Numbered from the stretch's first letter, positions 46,870-58,210 are shown. The stretch is 64,000 nt of DNA from Thermoanaerobacter sp. A7A (GCF_000445185.1 NZ_AVAF01000153.1:21009-85008); one strand, 5' to 3'. Notes: generated by a model from the letters alone, not told the origin. Numbers and translations: made by a program.

Positions 46870-46892
46870 AGCGAGATACCTCGCTCTATTTT
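46863..46892 (+). terminator. Terminator/attenuator between rpsO and pnp
   Basis: A stem of 13 bp (46863-46875 with 46880-46892) with an ATAC loop overlaps the rpsO stop codon and ends in a T run (CTATTTTCT). It likely terminates part of the rpsO transcripts and may be a processing site; the pnp ribosome binding site AAAGGAGG follows at 46908-46915. Confidence 0.75.
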
Positions 46893-46920
46893 CTATAAAA
46901 TTTTACGAAAGGAGGATAAC

Positions 46921-49023
46921 ATGGAAGAACGAACTTTTGAAATGGAACTAGCCGGGAGAAAGTTGTTAGTCCAGATAGGAAAAGTAGCTCAACAAGCAAA
47001 TGGAGCAGCTTGGGTAAAATACGGGGATACTGTCGTTCTAGTTACTGCCTGTGCTTCCAAAGAACCCCGAGAAGGAATTGACTTTTTTCCTTTAACTGTT
47101 GAGTACGAAGAAAGATTGTACTCTGTCGGTAAAATTCCTGGTGGTTTTATAAAAAGAGAAGGAAAACCTAGTGAAAAGGCAATTCTCTCTGCTCGGTTAA
47201 TTGACAGACCAATTAGGCCTTTATTTCCCCATGGTTATAGAAATGACGTACAAGTTATAGCTACAGTTTTATCTGTTGATCCTGATGTACAACCAGAAAT
47301 AGTCGCAATGATTGGTTCTTCGGTTGCTCTTTCAATTTCTGATATTCCTTTTGATGGTCCTACAGGTGCGGTAGCAGTAGGATTAGTCGATGGACAATTT
47401 ATAATTAATCCTAACCATGAGCAAAGAGAAAAAAGCTTAATGCATTTAGTGGTTTCAGGAACAAAAGATGCTATTGTAATGGTGGAAGCAGGAGCAAAAG
47501 AGATTCCTGAAGAAACTATGCTAGATGCTATAATGTATGCTCACGAATATATCAAACAGATTGTAGAGTTTATAGAAGGAATAGTTAAAGAAGTAGGTGT
47601 TCCGAAAAGCGAAGTAATTTTACATGAAATAGACAAAGAACTAGAAGAAAAAGTAAGAGCCTATGCAACAGAAAAAATATACAATGCGTTAAGAACAGCA
47701 GAAAAGAAAGAGAGAAACGACAACTTAGATAAAGTTGAACAAGAAGTTTTAGAGCACTTTAAAGAAGAATATCCTGATAATCTTGCTGATATAGATGAAG
47801 TACTTTACAATATAATGAAAGAACAAATGCGAAAAATGATAACAGAGGAAAGAATAAGAGTAGATGGCAGGGGCCTTGACGACATAAGACCAATATGGTG
47901 CGAAGTAGGAGTGCTACCCAGAACTCACGGTTCTGCGATTTTCACAAGAGGACAAACTCAAGTGCTTACAGTAGCAACATTAGGTGCATTAGGAGATATT
48001 CAGATTTTAGATGGCATAGGAGATGAAGAAGCAAAAAGATATATGCATCATTACAATTTTCCACCCTACAGTGTTGGAGAAGTAAGGCCTCTAAGAGGTC
48101 CTGGTAGGAGGGAAATTGGTCATGGAGCTTTAGCAGAAAGGGCTTTAGAACCGGTGATTCCTTCTGAAGAGGAATTTCCCTATACTATAAGATTAGTGTC
48201 AGAAGTTTTAAGTTCCAATGGTTCTACTTCTCAAGCTAGTGTTTGTGGCAGTACTTTAGCTTTAATGGATGCAGGAGTTCCAATAAAAGCTCCAGTCGCA
48301 GGAGTTGCTATGGGGCTTATCAAAGAAGGAGATGTAGTTTCTGTACTCACTGATATACAAGGAATTGAAGACTTTTTAGGGGATATGGACTTCAAAGTAG
48401 CAGGCACAGAAAAAGGAATCACAGCGATACAAATGGATATAAAAATTCCTGGAATTGACAAAGAAATTTTAAAAATGGCTTTAGAAAAGGCCCGAAGGGG
48501 TAGACTATACATTCTCAGCAAAATGTTAGAAGTTATAAAAGAACCGAGAAAACAGTTATCAGTATACGCACCTCGTGTTATAAGAATGGTAGTTGACCCT
48601 GAAAAAATTAGAGAAATAATCGGACCTGGCGGCAAAACCATAAGTAAAATTATTGCAGAAACGGGAGTAAAAATTGATATTGAAGAAGACGGCAGGTTAT
48701 ACATTACTGCTTCTGATTTGAGATCTGGCGAAAGAGCTAAGCAAATGATTGAGGCTATAACAAAAGATATAGCAGTAGGAGAAATTTATTTAGGAAAAGT
48801 GCTTAGAATAACACCCTTTGGAGCTTTTGTAGAAATTGCTCCTGGTAAAGAAGGACTTGTCCATATTTCTAAGCTATCGAAAAAACGGGTACAAAAAGTA
48901 GAAGATGTAGTAAAAGTTGGCGATGACATATTGGTAAAAGTCACAGATATAGATAAACTAGGAAGAATAAGTCTTTCAAGAAAAGACGCATTGCCTGATG
49001 AAGAGGAAGAAGAAAGAAACTAA
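46921..49023 (+). CDS. pnp: Polyribonucleotide nucleotidyltransferase (PNPase)
   Basis: PNPase degrades RNA 3' to 5' using phosphate. The 700 residues contain the first RNase PH domain ([22 protein letters not shown] region), a helical linker, the second, catalytic RNase PH domain ([45 protein letters not shown]), a KH domain (about 558-615) and an S1 domain (about 622-690). It follows rpsO, as in most bacteria. Confidence 0.97.
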   Translation: MEERTFEMELAGRKLLVQIGKVAQQANGAAWVKYGDTVVLVTACASKEPREGIDFFPLTVEYEERLYSVGKIPGGFIKREGKPSEKAILSARLIDRPIRPLFPHGYRNDVQVIATVLSVDPDVQPEIVAMIGSSVALSISDIPFDGPTGAVAVGLVDGQFIINPNHEQREKSLMHLVVSGTKDAIVMVEAGAKEIPEETMLDAIMYAHEYIKQIVEFIEGIVKEVGVPKSEVILHEIDKELEEKVRAYATEKIYNALRTAEKKERNDNLDKVEQEVLEHFKEEYPDNLADIDEVLYNIMKEQMRKMITEERIRVDGRGLDDIRPIWCEVGVLPRTHGSAIFTRGQTQVLTVATLGALGDIQILDGIGDEEAKRYMHHYNFPPYSVGEVRPLRGPGRREIGHGALAERALEPVIPSEEEFPYTIRLVSEVLSSNGSTSQASVCGSTLALMDAGVPIKAPVAGVAMGLIKEGDVVSVLTDIQGIEDFLGDMDFKVAGTEKGITAIQMDIKIPGIDKEILKMALEKARRGRLYILSKMLEVIKEPRKQLSVYAPRVIRMVVDPEKIREIIGPGGKTISKIIAETGVKIDIEEDGRLYITASDLRSGERAKQMIEAITKDIAVGEIYLGKVLRITPFGAFVEIAPGKEGLVHISKLSKKRVQKVEDVVKVGDDILVKVTDIDKLGRISLSRKDALPDEEEEERN

Positions 49024-49026
49024 AGG

Positions 49027-49062
49027 CATAAACCGACCCACGGTTTATGTTTTTTATTTTTT
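49027..49062 (+). terminator. Strong Rho-independent terminator after pnp
   Basis: A perfect 9-bp stem, 49027-49035 with 49041-49049, with a 5-base loop, followed by TTTTTTATTTTTT. It marks the end of the nusA-to-pnp transcription region. Confidence 0.93.
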
Positions 49063-49125
49063 AGTAATATATTCGCCGCCTGTTTGAATAAAATTAAAGT
49101 GAGAATATCAACGGGTGGTGTTATA

Positions 49126-49842
49126 ATGAAAATATTTTATATAAAATATCCTAAAAAAAGCTTTTGGATTATTTTTTCCTTAGCAATATTACTGCTCATC
49201 TTTTTAATTTACATAATTACACGCAGCGTTTCTGTTTTTAACAGCAATGAACCTATTTATAAAGGAGATACAAAGGAAAAAAAGATTGCCTTTGCTTGCA
49301 ACGTTGCATGGGGAGATGAGTACATACCAAAAATGTTAGATATTTTTAAAGATAACAATATCCATATTACATTTTTTTTTGAAGGAAAATGGGCAGAAAA
49401 AAATCCTGATGTTGTAAAAGATATTTATCAAAAAGGCCATGAAATCGGAAGTCATGGATACACACATGTAAAATATACAAATTTAAGTAGGCAACAATAT
49501 GAAGAAGATATTAAAAAAAGCGGTGAAATTTTAGAAAAAATTACAGGAACAAAGCCTACCCTTTTTGCACCACCGTATGGTGATTTCAATGATGAAGTAG
49601 TAAAAGTAGCAGAACAATTAGGATATAAAGTTATTCTATGGAGTTTGGACACTATAGATTGGAATAATCCAAGTCCTCAAACAATTGTAGATAGAGTTAT
49701 GACTAAATATCACAATGGTGCTATTGTGTTAATGCACCCTACTCAAAATACCGTGGAAGCATTGCCCCAGATAATAAAACAACTTAAAGAAAAAGGTTAT
49801 AAAATAACTAAAGTATCGGAGGTAATTGTAGATAACAATTAA
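49126..49842 (+). CDS. ylxY: YlxY-type polysaccharide deacetylase-like protein
   Basis: A 238-residue protein with an N-terminal membrane anchor (about residues 12-35) and an extracytoplasmic NodB-type domain. The second NodB motif HEIGSHGYTH (metal-binding His pair) and third motif FAPPYGDF are intact, but the first motif reads FACNVAWGDEY, with Asn where catalytic members have the base Asp, so deacetylase activity is doubtful. Its place after pnp and before mlpA matches B. subtilis ylxY, a probable sporulation gene. The ATG at 49126 follows GGGTGGTG; the frame is open from 49084. Confidence 0.85.
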   Translation: MKIFYIKYPKKSFWIIFSLAILLLIFLIYIITRSVSVFNSNEPIYKGDTKEKKIAFACNVAWGDEYIPKMLDIFKDNNIHITFFFEGKWAEKNPDVVKDIYQKGHEIGSHGYTHVKYTNLSRQQYEEDIKKSGEILEKITGTKPTLFAPPYGDFNDEVVKVAEQLGYKVILWSLDTIDWNNPSPQTIVDRVMTKYHNGAIVLMHPTQNTVEALPQIIKQLKEKGYKITKVSEVIVDNN

Positions 49843-49854
49843 ATTTGCTATAAT
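49826..49854 (+). promoter_or_regulatory. Promoter for mlpA
   Basis: TTGTAG at 49826-49831, a 17-base spacer and a perfect TATAAT at 49849-49854, overlapping the end of ylxY. The start point would be close to 49861, about 22 bases before mlpA. Confidence 0.6.
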
Positions 49855-49882
49855 AATAATTAAATTTGCAAAGGAGGATAAA

Positions 49883-51139
49883 ATGTACGAACAAAAGATT
49901 ATTGAAGGAGTAAAAGTTGTAACTTGTAAAATTCCTCAGGCATATTCTGTATACATAGGGATATGGATTAAAGCAGGCTCTATGTACGAACATAAAACTA
50001 TAAATGGAATATCTCATTTTATAGAACACATGGTTTTTAAAGGTTCTAAGTTAAGAAGCGCAAAGCAAATTGCGGAAGAAACGGATAGTATTGGTGGGCA
50101 GTTAAACGGCTTTACTGAAAAAGAAAGTACCTGTTTTTATATAAAAGTCTTAAATACTCACGTAAAACAAGGTCTTGATATACTTTTTGATATGGTATTT
50201 AACCCTGCTTTTAAAGAAGAAGACATAGAAAAGGAAAAGCAAGTCATCTTTGAAGAAATATTGACAGAATTAGATTCTCCTGAAGACGTAGCTTACAACC
50301 TTTTAGCAAAAACAATATGGAACGGACATCCCTTGTCTTTTCCTGTGCTTGGTACTTTTTCTACTGTTAAGAAGCTAAACAAAGGACAGATTGTAGATTA
50401 TTATAATTCCCATTATAACAAAGATAACATAGTCATCTCGATAGCTGGAAATTTTGGCGATGATATCTATGAAATACTGCAAAAATATTTATCAAAAATT
50501 CAAAAAACTAATGTTATTTCTCAATTAACTTCTCCAATTTGGCATAAAAACAAAGCTTTTTATGAAAAAGATTTTGAACAGGTAAATTTATGTATTGGTT
50601 TGCCTGGGATAACTTACGACTTAAGGAAAGTATATGCTTTAGCTATCATTAATAATGCTTTTGGTGGAGGAATGAGTTCAAGACTATTTCAAAAAATAAG
50701 AGAAGATAAGGGATTGGTTTACTCGATTTATTCTTATCCTTCTACCTATCACCATGCTGGGGTTTTTTCTATTTTTGCTAGTATGAACGCTAATAATTTT
50801 AAGAAGGTATATGACTTAATTTTAAAAGAAATGGAAGAAGTGCATTCAAAAGGCTTAGCAAAAGAAGAGATTGATAAATTTAAAGAACAACTTCGCATAA
50901 ACGTATTAATGGATTTAGACAGTATAAGCAGTAGAATGAGCACAATAGGAAAATCCATGCTTTTATTTAACAAAGTGTATACTGTAGAGGAAATACTTCA
51001 GACAATCGATAACTTGACTTACGAGGAAATAAATGACTTAGCTAAAAAAATTATAAATCCTGCTGACATGAGCATAGCCGTGGTTGGAAAATTAAACAAA
51101 AGAGATAAAGGGTGGTTAGAAAATGTCAATAATACTTAA
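49883..51139 (+). CDS. mlpA: M16 family zinc peptidase (MlpA/YmxG)
   Basis: A 418-residue pitrilysin/MPP-family peptidase with the inverted zinc motif His45-Phe-Ile-Glu48-His49 ([13 protein letters not shown]) and the second glutamate ligand in the region near residue 120 ([13 protein letters not shown]). The C-terminal M16 domain has [27 protein letters not shown]. subtilis MlpA in the same position is implicated in regulation of extracellular proteases. It overlaps dut by 17 bases. Confidence 0.94.
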
Positions 51140-51569
51140 GATTAAAAAAACTGATGATGCTAAAGACTTACCTTTGCCTGCTTATATGAGTGAAGGAGCC
51201 GCTGGGATGGATTTATATGCTAATGTTAAAGAGGAAGTCATATTACAGCCAGGTGAAATAAAACTAATTCCAACAGGTATACAAATTGAACTTCCTCCAA
51301 ATTTTGAGGCCCAAATAAGGCCAAGAAGTGGCCTAGCTTTAAACTATGGAATAACCCTTTTAAATACTCCTGGCACAATTGATTCTGATTACAGAGGAGA
51401 AATAAAATTAATAGTCATCAATTTAGGAAAAGAAGCAGTCAAAATCGCAAGGGGACAAAGAATTGCTCAAATGGTAATCAATCAAATAGTAAGACCAACA
51501 ATAGTAGAGGCAGAAATCCTTTCAGAAACTAAAAGAGATGAAGGAGGATTTGGCCATACCGGTATATAA
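51123..51569 (+). CDS. dut: dUTP diphosphatase
   Basis: dUTPase hydrolyses dUTP to dUMP, keeping uracil out of DNA and supplying dTMP synthesis. The 148-residue trimeric-type protein shows all five motifs: [23 protein letters not shown] (PRSG), [22 protein letters not shown] and [10 protein letters not shown]. It is inserted between mlpA and ymxH relative to B. subtilis. Confidence 0.97.
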
Positions 51570-51580
51570 GGAGGGGTTCT

Positions 51581-51832
51581 ATGCGGTTAAGCGAATTTGG
51601 AAATAAAGAAATTGTAAATTTAACGGATGGAAGAAGATGGGGATTAGTAGAAGATTCAGATTTAGTTATTGATGAAGAAACAGGAAGGATTCATTCAATA
51701 ATAGTATATGAATCAAAAGGTTTATTTAGAGGAAAGACAAACTATATTGAAATAAGTTGGGACTCTATAAGAAAAATTGGTGACGATATGCTTATTGTGG
51801 AATTTGAAGAAAAGAAAAGACGGTTTTATTAA
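51581..51832 (+). CDS. ymxH: YlmC/YmxH family PRC-barrel sporulation protein
   Basis: An 83-residue PRC-barrel protein: MRLSEFGNKEIVNLTDGRRW, then SDLVIDEETGRIHSIIV and WDSIRKIGDDMLIVEF. The B. subtilis homologues YlmC and YmxH are associated with sporulation, but the molecular role is unknown. It is followed by a short gap with a TATAAT at 51865-51870 lacking a clear -35. Confidence 0.9.
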   Translation: MRLSEFGNKEIVNLTDGRRWGLVEDSDLVIDEETGRIHSIIVYESKGLFRGKTNYIEISWDSIRKIGDDMLIVEFEEKKRRFY

Positions 51833-51919
51833 AAATATTACTTTTCTTTATCACTTTAATGAAGTATAATAATATAAAATGTGTCAACTTAGATACCTTC
51901 AAAAGGAAAGGATGAGAAC

Positions 51920-53116
51920 GTGAAAATATTGGTACAAAAATTTGGTGGAACTTCTGTATCAACACCTGAGAGAAGAGAGAAGGCTGCCTCAAAAGTAATT
52001 GAAGCAGTTAAAAACGGTTTTAGCGTGGTAGTAGTAGTTTCTGCAATGGGAAGAAATGGAGATCCTTACGCCACAGACACTCTAATAAACATGGTCAAAT
52101 CAATAGATAACAATATTTCAAAACGGGAATTAGATTTATTGATGAATTGTGGTGAAATAATCTCCAGTGTGACTTTTGCTGCAACCCTATCAAAGAAGGG
52201 TTATAAAGCAAAAGCATTTACCGGAGGACAAGCAGGCATTATAACAGATGATAATTTTGGCAATGCAGAAATTATAAAAGTAGAACCAACAAGACTTTTA
52301 GAAAGTTTAAAAGAAGGAATTATTCCTGTAGTAGCAGGTTTTCAAGGCATGACAGAAGAAGGAGATTTAACTACGTTAGGGCGAGGAGGCAGTGATACAA
52401 CTGCTGCTCTTTTAGGTGTAGCTCTAAAAGCTTCTGCAGTAGAAATATATACAGATGTAGATGGAATAATGACAGCAGATCCTCGCATTGTTTCAAAAGC
52501 TCATATTTTGAAAAAAATAAGTTATAATGAAGTATTCCAATTTGCAGAACAAGGAGCAAAGGTAGTACATCCTAGAGCGGTAGAAATAGCAATGATAGGT
52601 AATATACCCCTTGTTATAAAAAATACCATGTCAGACAGTCCAGGCACTATTATAACTCAATATAATGAAGCTTACGATAATATTTACGATATAGACAAAT
52701 TAGTCACTGGAATTGCTAATATGGACCATAGAGTTCAAATCGTGCTGGAAAACAGTGAAAACACAGAAAGTATATTTGAAAAAATTGCAGAAGAAAAAAT
52801 AAGCATTGACCTTATTAATATTTTTCCTGAAAAACAGGTTTTTACAATATCAGAGGTGGATTTTAAAAAGTTACAAAAACTTCTTGAAGAAAACAATATA
52901 AAATATTCCTACAGAACTAATTGTTCAAAAGTCTCTATAATTGGTAATAGAATAAGAGGCGTTCCAGGAATAATGGCAAGAGTAATAAAGGCATTATCAA
53001 GGCATGATATAGAAATTTATCAAACAGCTGACTCTCATAATACTATTTCTTGCCTTGTAAGTCAAGATAAAGCTGAAGAAGCAGTTAGAGTTCTACATGA
53101 GGAATTTAATCTTTAA
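51920..53116 (+). CDS. dapG: Aspartate kinase
   Basis: Aspartate kinase makes aspartyl phosphate for lysine, diaminopimelate, threonine and methionine. The 398-residue monofunctional enzyme has VQKFGGTSVSTPERR, TLGRGGSDTTAALLG and two C-terminal ACT domains (about residues 260-395). By position it corresponds to B. subtilis dapG, the diaminopimelate-sensitive isozyme of the spore cortex and dipicolinate region, but spoVFA, spoVFB, asd and dapA are missing next to it. GTG start after AAAGGATG. Isozyme assignment is inference. Confidence 0.92.
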   Translation: MKILVQKFGGTSVSTPERREKAASKVIEAVKNGFSVVVVVSAMGRNGDPYATDTLINMVKSIDNNISKRELDLLMNCGEIISSVTFAATLSKKGYKAKAFTGGQAGIITDDNFGNAEIIKVEPTRLLESLKEGIIPVVAGFQGMTEEGDLTTLGRGGSDTTAALLGVALKASAVEIYTDVDGIMTADPRIVSKAHILKKISYNEVFQFAEQGAKVVHPRAVEIAMIGNIPLVIKNTMSDSPGTIITQYNEAYDNIYDIDKLVTGIANMDHRVQIVLENSENTESIFEKIAEEKISIDLINIFPEKQVFTISEVDFKKLQKLLEENNIKYSYRTNCSKVSIIGNRIRGVPGIMARVIKALSRHDIEIYQTADSHNTISCLVSQDKAEEAVRVLHEEFNL

Positions 53117-53123
53117 AACTTAG

Positions 53124-53147
53124 AAGCGCATACTATTGCGCTTTTTT
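53124..53147 (+). terminator. Terminator after dapG
   Basis: A 7-bp stem, 53124-53130 with 53137-53143, with a 6-base loop, followed by TTTTCTT. It sits eight bases after the dapG stop codon. Confidence 0.8.
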
Positions 53148-53177
53148 CTTATACTAATTATTAGGAGTGTGATAAAG

Positions 53178-53894
53178 ATGAGCAATTTTTTAAAAAATGA
53201 AGAAACAGAACAACCTCAGACTTTACCACCTGTTCAAGAAAATTTAAAAAATTTAGGCCAGACAAACGTACCTAATTTTGAAAGCAATATTCATTGTCTT
53301 ACTATAATAGGACAAATTGAAGGCCACATGATTCTGCCTCCACAAAACAAAACCACAAAGTATGAACACATAATACCACAATTGGTAGCAATAGAAGAAA
53401 ACCCTAATATAAAAGGAGTTTTAATTTTATTAAATACTGTAGGAGGAGATGTGGAAGCAGGTCTTGCTATCGCGGAAATGATAGCAAGCCTTTCTAAGCC
53501 TACTGTATCTATAGTATTAGGTGGAGGTCACAGTATCGGGGTGCCTTTAGCAGTTTCAGCAAATTATTCTTACATAGTGCCAAGTGCTACCATGACAATA
53601 CATCCTATCAGAATGACAGGATTAATAGTAGGAGTTCCCCAAACTTTTGATTATTTCAACAAAATGCAAGATAGAATAGTAGAGTTTATTGTGCGAAATT
53701 CAAAAATAAAAAGAGATACTTTTATGAAACTTATGCTTAAAACTGGAGAATTAGCCAACGACATAGGAACAATCTTAGTTGGAAAAGAAGCAGTAGATTA
53801 CGGTTTGATTGACGAAATAGGGGGTATCAAAGAAGCTTTAAAGAGGTTACACAATATGATAGAAGAAAGAGAAAAAAAGAAAGGTGAAGAATAA
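53178..53894 (+). CDS. tepA: ClpP-like serine protease TepA
   Basis: A 238-residue ClpP-fold protein. It has [19 protein letters not shown], the likely nucleophile Ser in [13 protein letters not shown] near residue 117, and the His in [11 protein letters not shown] near residue 137. B. subtilis TepA, in the same gene position, was described as enhancing protein translocation and degrading spore proteins. No signal peptide follows the ATG at 53178 (TAGGAGTG upstream); the frame opens earlier in the dapG terminator. It overlaps ylzJ by one base. Confidence 0.92.
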   Translation: MSNFLKNEETEQPQTLPPVQENLKNLGQTNVPNFESNIHCLTIIGQIEGHMILPPQNKTTKYEHIIPQLVAIEENPNIKGVLILLNTVGGDVEAGLAIAEMIASLSKPTVSIVLGGGHSIGVPLAVSANYSYIVPSATMTIHPIRMTGLIVGVPQTFDYFNKMQDRIVEFIVRNSKIKRDTFMKLMLKTGELANDIGTILVGKEAVDYGLIDEIGGIKEALKRLHNMIEEREKKKGEE

Positions 53895-54103
53895 TGTTAT
53901 ATACAATAATTCCCTATGAATTAATTTTTGAAAAAAGAGAAGATATACCCACCAATTACATAGAACTAAAGATGGGGAATAAACAGTTAGTAGTAGAAAA
54001 ACTCTCAAATGGAAATTATATAATTCAAAGAATGTATTCTACTAATCCTTTTGATTACCTAGACGCAAAATATTCTCCAGGAAGCATGATAAGTATTTAT
54101 TAG
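53894..54103 (+). CDS. ylzJ: YlzJ-like protein
   Basis: A 69-residue protein, [18 protein letters not shown] at the start and VEKLSNGNYIIQRMYSTNPFDYLD toward the end, matching the YlzJ family that always follows tepA. Function is unknown. It is followed by a terminator. Confidence 0.88.
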   Translation: MLYTIIPYELIFEKREDIPTNYIELKMGNKQLVVEKLSNGNYIIQRMYSTNPFDYLDAKYSPGSMISIY

Positions 54104-54121
54104 AAAAATTTTTGTGTTATA

Positions 54122-54158
54122 ATAGATGTGTTTAAAAAATTAGCACATCTATTTTTTT
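54122..54158 (+). terminator. Terminator after ylzJ
   Basis: A perfect 9-bp stem, 54122-54130 with 54144-54152, with a 13-base AT-rich loop, followed by six Ts. A TATAAT at 54118-54123 overlaps its 5' edge. After it, TTGTTG at 54157-54162 with TACTAA at 54180-54185 (17-base spacer) could be a weak promoter for the ftsK/spoIIIE gene. Confidence 0.85.
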
Positions 54159-54221
54159 GTTGCTATTTTACATAATTAATACTAAAATTTTTATAGAAGA
54201 AATTATAAACAGGTGGTATAT

Positions 54222-56345
54222 ATGATTGATAAAAAACAAAAGTCTCTCAAAAACGAAATCATTGGAATTATATTTTTGGCTTTTACACTTATTTCTTTTT
54301 TAAGCCTTTATACAGATACAACTGGTGCTATAGGTAAAAACATAGGAATTTTTTTAAAGGGTTCTTTTGGGATAGGTTCTTATGTTGTATCTGCTTTACT
54401 TTTAGTATTTGCGTTGATGTTTCTTTTTAATAATCGAGATTTTATAAAATTACATAAAGCTGCAGCACTTTTTGGACTTTTTCTAACCCTCATAAGTTTA
54501 GATCATTTGTATTATTTCCCTTCTAATGAAGGATTAAAAAATTATATCTTAGCTGCTTACACTAATGGTATAAACAATATGGGTGGAGGAGTTGTTGCTG
54601 CCTTACTGGTATATTTGCTAGTAAAACTTTTGGGTATCACAGGAAGCTATATATTATTGTTTTCTTCTTTGGCAATTTTTATAGTGCTTATTACAAATGT
54701 ATCTATCGTAAACCTGATGGAATCTTCCTATCAGAAGTTTAAACAACGTAAAAAAAAGATAAAAAAAACAGACCATGAGAAGGAAGTAATTTCTACCTCT
54801 ACTTCTCAAGAGGATTCCACATCTTTAGAAGAAAATATAATAGAAAAAAATAGAACAATCGATATAATTGAACATGTAGAAGAAGAAAGAAAAATCTATG
54901 AAAAATGTACAAAAGATAAAGAAGAGGTTATAGAAAGCGAGTATCTTCCTCCTCCTATAACCCTTTTAAAAGAGGCAATTCCCCCACCAAAAATAAAAAA
55001 TGAAGTGTTAATGGAGAAAGTAAAAAAAATAGAAGACACTCTCAAAAACTTCGGAGTTGATGCAAAAGTTATCCAAGTGACAAAGGGGCCTGCAATTACT
55101 CGTTTTGAATTGCAACCTAGTGCAGGAGTCAAAGTTAGCAGAATTGTGAGTCTAACAGATGACATTGCTTTAAGTCTAGCTGCGCCTTCTGTGAGAATAG
55201 AAGCGCCGATTCCTGGTAAATCTGCTATTGGAATAGAAGTCCCAAATGATAAAATAGCTCCAGTATATTTGAGAGAAGTAATAGATAGCAAAAAGTTTAG
55301 AAATTTTAAATCAGGCTTAGCAATTGGTTTAGGAAAGGATATCGCTGGTAATATTGTCATAGCAGATTTATCTAAAATGCCTCATTTGCTCATTGCAGGT
55401 GCGACAGGTTCTGGTAAAAGTGTTTGCATAAATTCTCTTATAGTGAGTTTGTTATACAAAGCCCCTCCACAACAGGTGAAAATGATATTGATAGATCCAA
55501 AAGTAGTAGAACTTAATATTTACAACGGCATCCCTCATCTCTTAACTCCGGTTGTCACAGACCCTAAAAAGGCAGCCGGTGTCTTAAATTGGGCAGTACA
55601 AGAAATGACTAAGCGTTATAATTTATTTGCCCAATATGGAGTTAGAGATATAGACAGCTATAACGAAAAATACAAAGAAAACAGCTTATATAAAATTGTA
55701 ATCATAATTGATGAGCTTTCTGACTTAATGATGGTCTCTCCTGCAGAAGTAGAAGAATATATATTTAGGTTAGCTCAAATGGCAAGAGCTGCTGGCATTC
55801 ATTTGGTCATTGCTACCCAAAGACCCTCTGTTGATGTAATAACGGGAGTTATTAAAGCCAACATCCCTTCAAGGATTTCTTTTGCTGTATCTTCTCAAAT
55901 TGACTCAAGAACAATCTTGGATATGACAGGTGCAGAAAAACTTTTAGGAAAAGGCGATATGCTTTTTAACCCTATAGGAGCAGCAAAACCTATGCGAATT
56001 CAAGGGGCTTTTATCTCTGAAGAAGAAGTAGAAGCTGTAGTAAATTTCTTAAAAAATCATTCTAAGCCTCAGTACGAAGAAATAGAAATTGAGGAAAAGA
56101 CAAATGGAAAAATTTTTGAACAACAAGAGGATGAGTTATTAGAAGATGCTATTTCTGTAATTTTAGAAACAGGGCAAGCTTCTATTTCAATGTTACAAAG
56201 AAGATTAAGAATTGGGTACGCGAGAGCTGCCCGAATTATAGATCAATTAGAGCAAAAAGGTATTATAAGCGGTTATGATGGTTCTAAGCCAAGGCAAATT
56301 CTTCTATCAAAAGAAGAAATAAAAAAAATATTAGAAGAATCTTAA
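54222..56345 (+). CDS. spoIIIE: DNA translocase FtsK/SpoIIIE
   Basis: This translocase pumps DNA through the septum. The 707-residue protein has an N-terminal membrane domain with about four helices (residues 10-170), a charged linker, and the motor domain with Walker A GATGSGKS at about 393-400 and [10 protein letters not shown] (Walker B), and a C-terminal gamma winged helix ([23 protein letters not shown]), which reads orienting DNA sequences. Position after ylzJ matches spoIIIE. FtsK and SpoIIIE are hard to tell apart from sequence alone. ATG 54222 follows AGGTGG. Confidence 0.92.
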   Translation: MIDKKQKSLKNEIIGIIFLAFTLISFLSLYTDTTGAIGKNIGIFLKGSFGIGSYVVSALLLVFALMFLFNNRDFIKLHKAAALFGLFLTLISLDHLYYFPSNEGLKNYILAAYTNGINNMGGGVVAALLVYLLVKLLGITGSYILLFSSLAIFIVLITNVSIVNLMESSYQKFKQRKKKIKKTDHEKEVISTSTSQEDSTSLEENIIEKNRTIDIIEHVEEERKIYEKCTKDKEEVIESEYLPPPITLLKEAIPPPKIKNEVLMEKVKKIEDTLKNFGVDAKVIQVTKGPAITRFELQPSAGVKVSRIVSLTDDIALSLAAPSVRIEAPIPGKSAIGIEVPNDKIAPVYLREVIDSKKFRNFKSGLAIGLGKDIAGNIVIADLSKMPHLLIAGATGSGKSVCINSLIVSLLYKAPPQQVKMILIDPKVVELNIYNGIPHLLTPVVTDPKKAAGVLNWAVQEMTKRYNLFAQYGVRDIDSYNEKYKENSLYKIVIIIDELSDLMMVSPAEVEEYIFRLAQMARAAGIHLVIATQRPSVDVITGVIKANIPSRISFAVSSQIDSRTILDMTGAEKLLGKGDMLFNPIGAAKPMRIQGAFISEEEVEAVVNFLKNHSKPQYEEIEIEEKTNGKIFEQQEDELLEDAISVILETGQASISMLQRRLRIGYARAARIIDQLEQKGIISGYDGSKPRQILLSKEEIKKILEES

Positions 56346-56363
56346 AATAGAAAGGAAATGCAG

Positions 56364-57674
56364 ATGAAAAATGTAGGAATTATATCCCTTGGATGTCCCA
56401 AAAACACAATTGATTCAGAAAAAATGTTAGCAATTTTAAAAGAAAAAGGTTATAACATAGTAAATGATGAAAATAAAGCTGACATACTCATTATAAATAC
56501 TTGTGGCTTTATAGAAGATGCAAAAAGAGAGTCGATAGAATGTATCATTGAGATGGGAAAACTCAAAAAACACAGGCTAAAATACCTTATTGCAACTGGC
56601 TGTTTGTCTGAAAGATATAATAAAGAATTATTAAAGGAACTTCCTGAATTAGATGCAGTAATTGGCACTGGAGATTTCCACAAAATTGCAGAAGTAATAG
56701 AAAAAATAGAAAAAGGAAAAACTGTTTTAGAATATGGACACGCTAATTTACTAAATGATGAAGGAATACAGCGCATTTTAACTACGCCAAATTATTACGC
56801 CTATTTAAAAATTGCAGAAGGTTGCAGCAATGCTTGTTCTTTTTGCATAATTCCAAAGATTAGAGGAAGATACAGAAGTCGCAAAATGGAGGACATACTT
56901 AGAGAAGCCGAGGAACTCGTCAAAAAAGGTGCAAAAGAACTTATACTCATTGCTCAAGACACTACAAAATATGGAGTAGACGTTTATAAAAAATTTATGC
57001 TGCCCCAACTTTTAAAAGAAATTTCTAAGATTGATGGTTTAAAGTGGATTAGGTTACTTTATGCATATCCTGATAGTGTAACAGAAGAACTTGTTGAAGA
57101 GATAAAAAACAATGAAAAAATAGTAAAATATATTGATATTCCGCTACAACATTCTCATGATGAAGTCCTAAAAAGAATGAATAGAAATACTAATAGACAA
57201 AAAATAGAAGAGGTTATAAGTAGATTGCGTAGCATTCCAAACATGGTAATACGCACTACTTTTATGGTAGGCTTCCCTGGAGAGACAGAAGAAGAATTTG
57301 AGGATTTAAAACAGTTCATAAAAGAAAAAAGATTTGAGAGAGTAGGAGTTTTCACATATTCTCGAGAAGAGGGAACTAAATCGTATTATATGAAGCCTCA
57401 AATTAAAAAGAGTGTCAAAATTAAAAGACAACAAGAGTTGATGGAGATACAAAAAGAAATTTCTTATCAGCATAATCTTTCAAAAGTGGGGAAGCAGTTA
57501 GAGGTACTTATTGAAGGCTTTGAAGATGGAATATATTATGGCAGAAGTTATATGGATGCCCCTGAGATTGATGGTGTTGTTTATGTAAAAAGCAACAAAA
57601 AACTCAAAGCTGGAGATTTTGTGGTAGCAACTATAACAGATGCCTATGAGTACGATTTGGTGGGGGAATATTAA
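56364..57674 (+). CDS. rimO: Ribosomal protein S12 methylthiotransferase RimO
   Basis: RimO is a radical-SAM enzyme that methylthiolates Asp of ribosomal protein S12. The 436-residue protein has the N-terminal UPF0004 domain ([19 protein letters not shown] with its Cys ligands), the radical-SAM CxxxCxxC at Cys154-Cys158-Cys161 ([12 protein letters not shown]), and a C-terminal TRAM domain. An earlier ATG at 56358 overlaps the AAAGGA site; ATG 56364 has proper spacing. Confidence 0.96.
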   Translation: MKNVGIISLGCPKNTIDSEKMLAILKEKGYNIVNDENKADILIINTCGFIEDAKRESIECIIEMGKLKKHRLKYLIATGCLSERYNKELLKELPELDAVIGTGDFHKIAEVIEKIEKGKTVLEYGHANLLNDEGIQRILTTPNYYAYLKIAEGCSNACSFCIIPKIRGRYRSRKMEDILREAEELVKKGAKELILIAQDTTKYGVDVYKKFMLPQLLKEISKIDGLKWIRLLYAYPDSVTEELVEEIKNNEKIVKYIDIPLQHSHDEVLKRMNRNTNRQKIEEVISRLRSIPNMVIRTTFMVGFPGETEEEFEDLKQFIKEKRFERVGVFTYSREEGTKSYYMKPQIKKSVKIKRQQELMEIQKEISYQHNLSKVGKQLEVLIEGFEDGIYYGRSYMDAPEIDGVVYVKSNKKLKAGDFVVATITDAYEYDLVGEY

Positions 57675-58210
57675 TGAATTTAGCAAACAAACTTACAATG
57701 TTAAGACTTTTTTTAATACCTATTTTTATGTTTTTTATGCTTGTCAGAGGTCCCTACAACGATTTTATAGCTGCAGGAATATTTTCACTTGCAGCATTGA
57801 CCGACAAATTTGATGGATATGTGGCAAGAAAGTTTAATCAAATAACTAATTTTGGGAAATTTATGGACCCACTGGTAGACAAAATAATGGTTTCTTCTGC
57901 TCTAATAGCCTTAGTGCAAATGGGACGCATTCAAAGTTGGATTGTAGTAGTTATATTAGCAAGGGAATTTTTAATAACAGGTATTAGGACAGTTGCTGCT
58001 GATAAGGGAATTGTCATTGCTGCCAGCAATTACGGTAAATACAAAACTACTTTTCAAATGATAGCAGTAATTGCACTGATGCTTAATAATTACCCTTTTA
58101 GCCTTATAAATTTTCCTTTCGACACTATAATGGTGTATATAGCTTTAATTTTGACAATTTATTCGGGTGTAGATTATATTATAAAATCTAAAAATTTATT
58201 CAAAGATTAA
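57674..58210 (+). CDS. pgsA: CDP-diacylglycerol-glycerol-3-phosphate 3-phosphatidyltransferase
   Basis: PgsA makes phosphatidylglycerol phosphate from CDP-diacylglycerol. The 178-residue polytopic membrane protein has the CDP-alcohol transferase motif, D-G-x2-A-R-x8-G-x3-D-x3-D, seen as KFDGYVARKFNQ...FGKFMDPLVDK near residues 44-70. It overlaps rimO by one base and lies 13 bases before cinA. Confidence 0.96.
   Translation: MNLANKLTMLRLFLIPIFMFFMLVRGPYNDFIAAGIFSLAALTDKFDGYVARKFNQITNFGKFMDPLVDKIMVSSALIALVQMGRIQSWIVVVILAREFLITGIRTVAADKGIVIAASNYGKYKTTFQMIAVIALMLNNYPFSLINFPFDTIMVYIALILTIYSGVDYIIKSKNLFKD

Noticed and set aside
48231..48704. Antisense open frame of 157 codons inside pnp
   Set aside because: Frame openness follows from pnp codon usage; composition is Ser/Ile-rich and unlike real proteins here.
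51900..51920. Lysine riboswitch ahead of the aspartate kinase gene
   Set aside because: The gap is only about 87 bases, too short for the roughly 170-base element, and no conserved core is visible.
54118..54123. TATAAT just before the ylzJ terminator
   Set aside because: No good -35, and transcription would begin inside the terminator loop.
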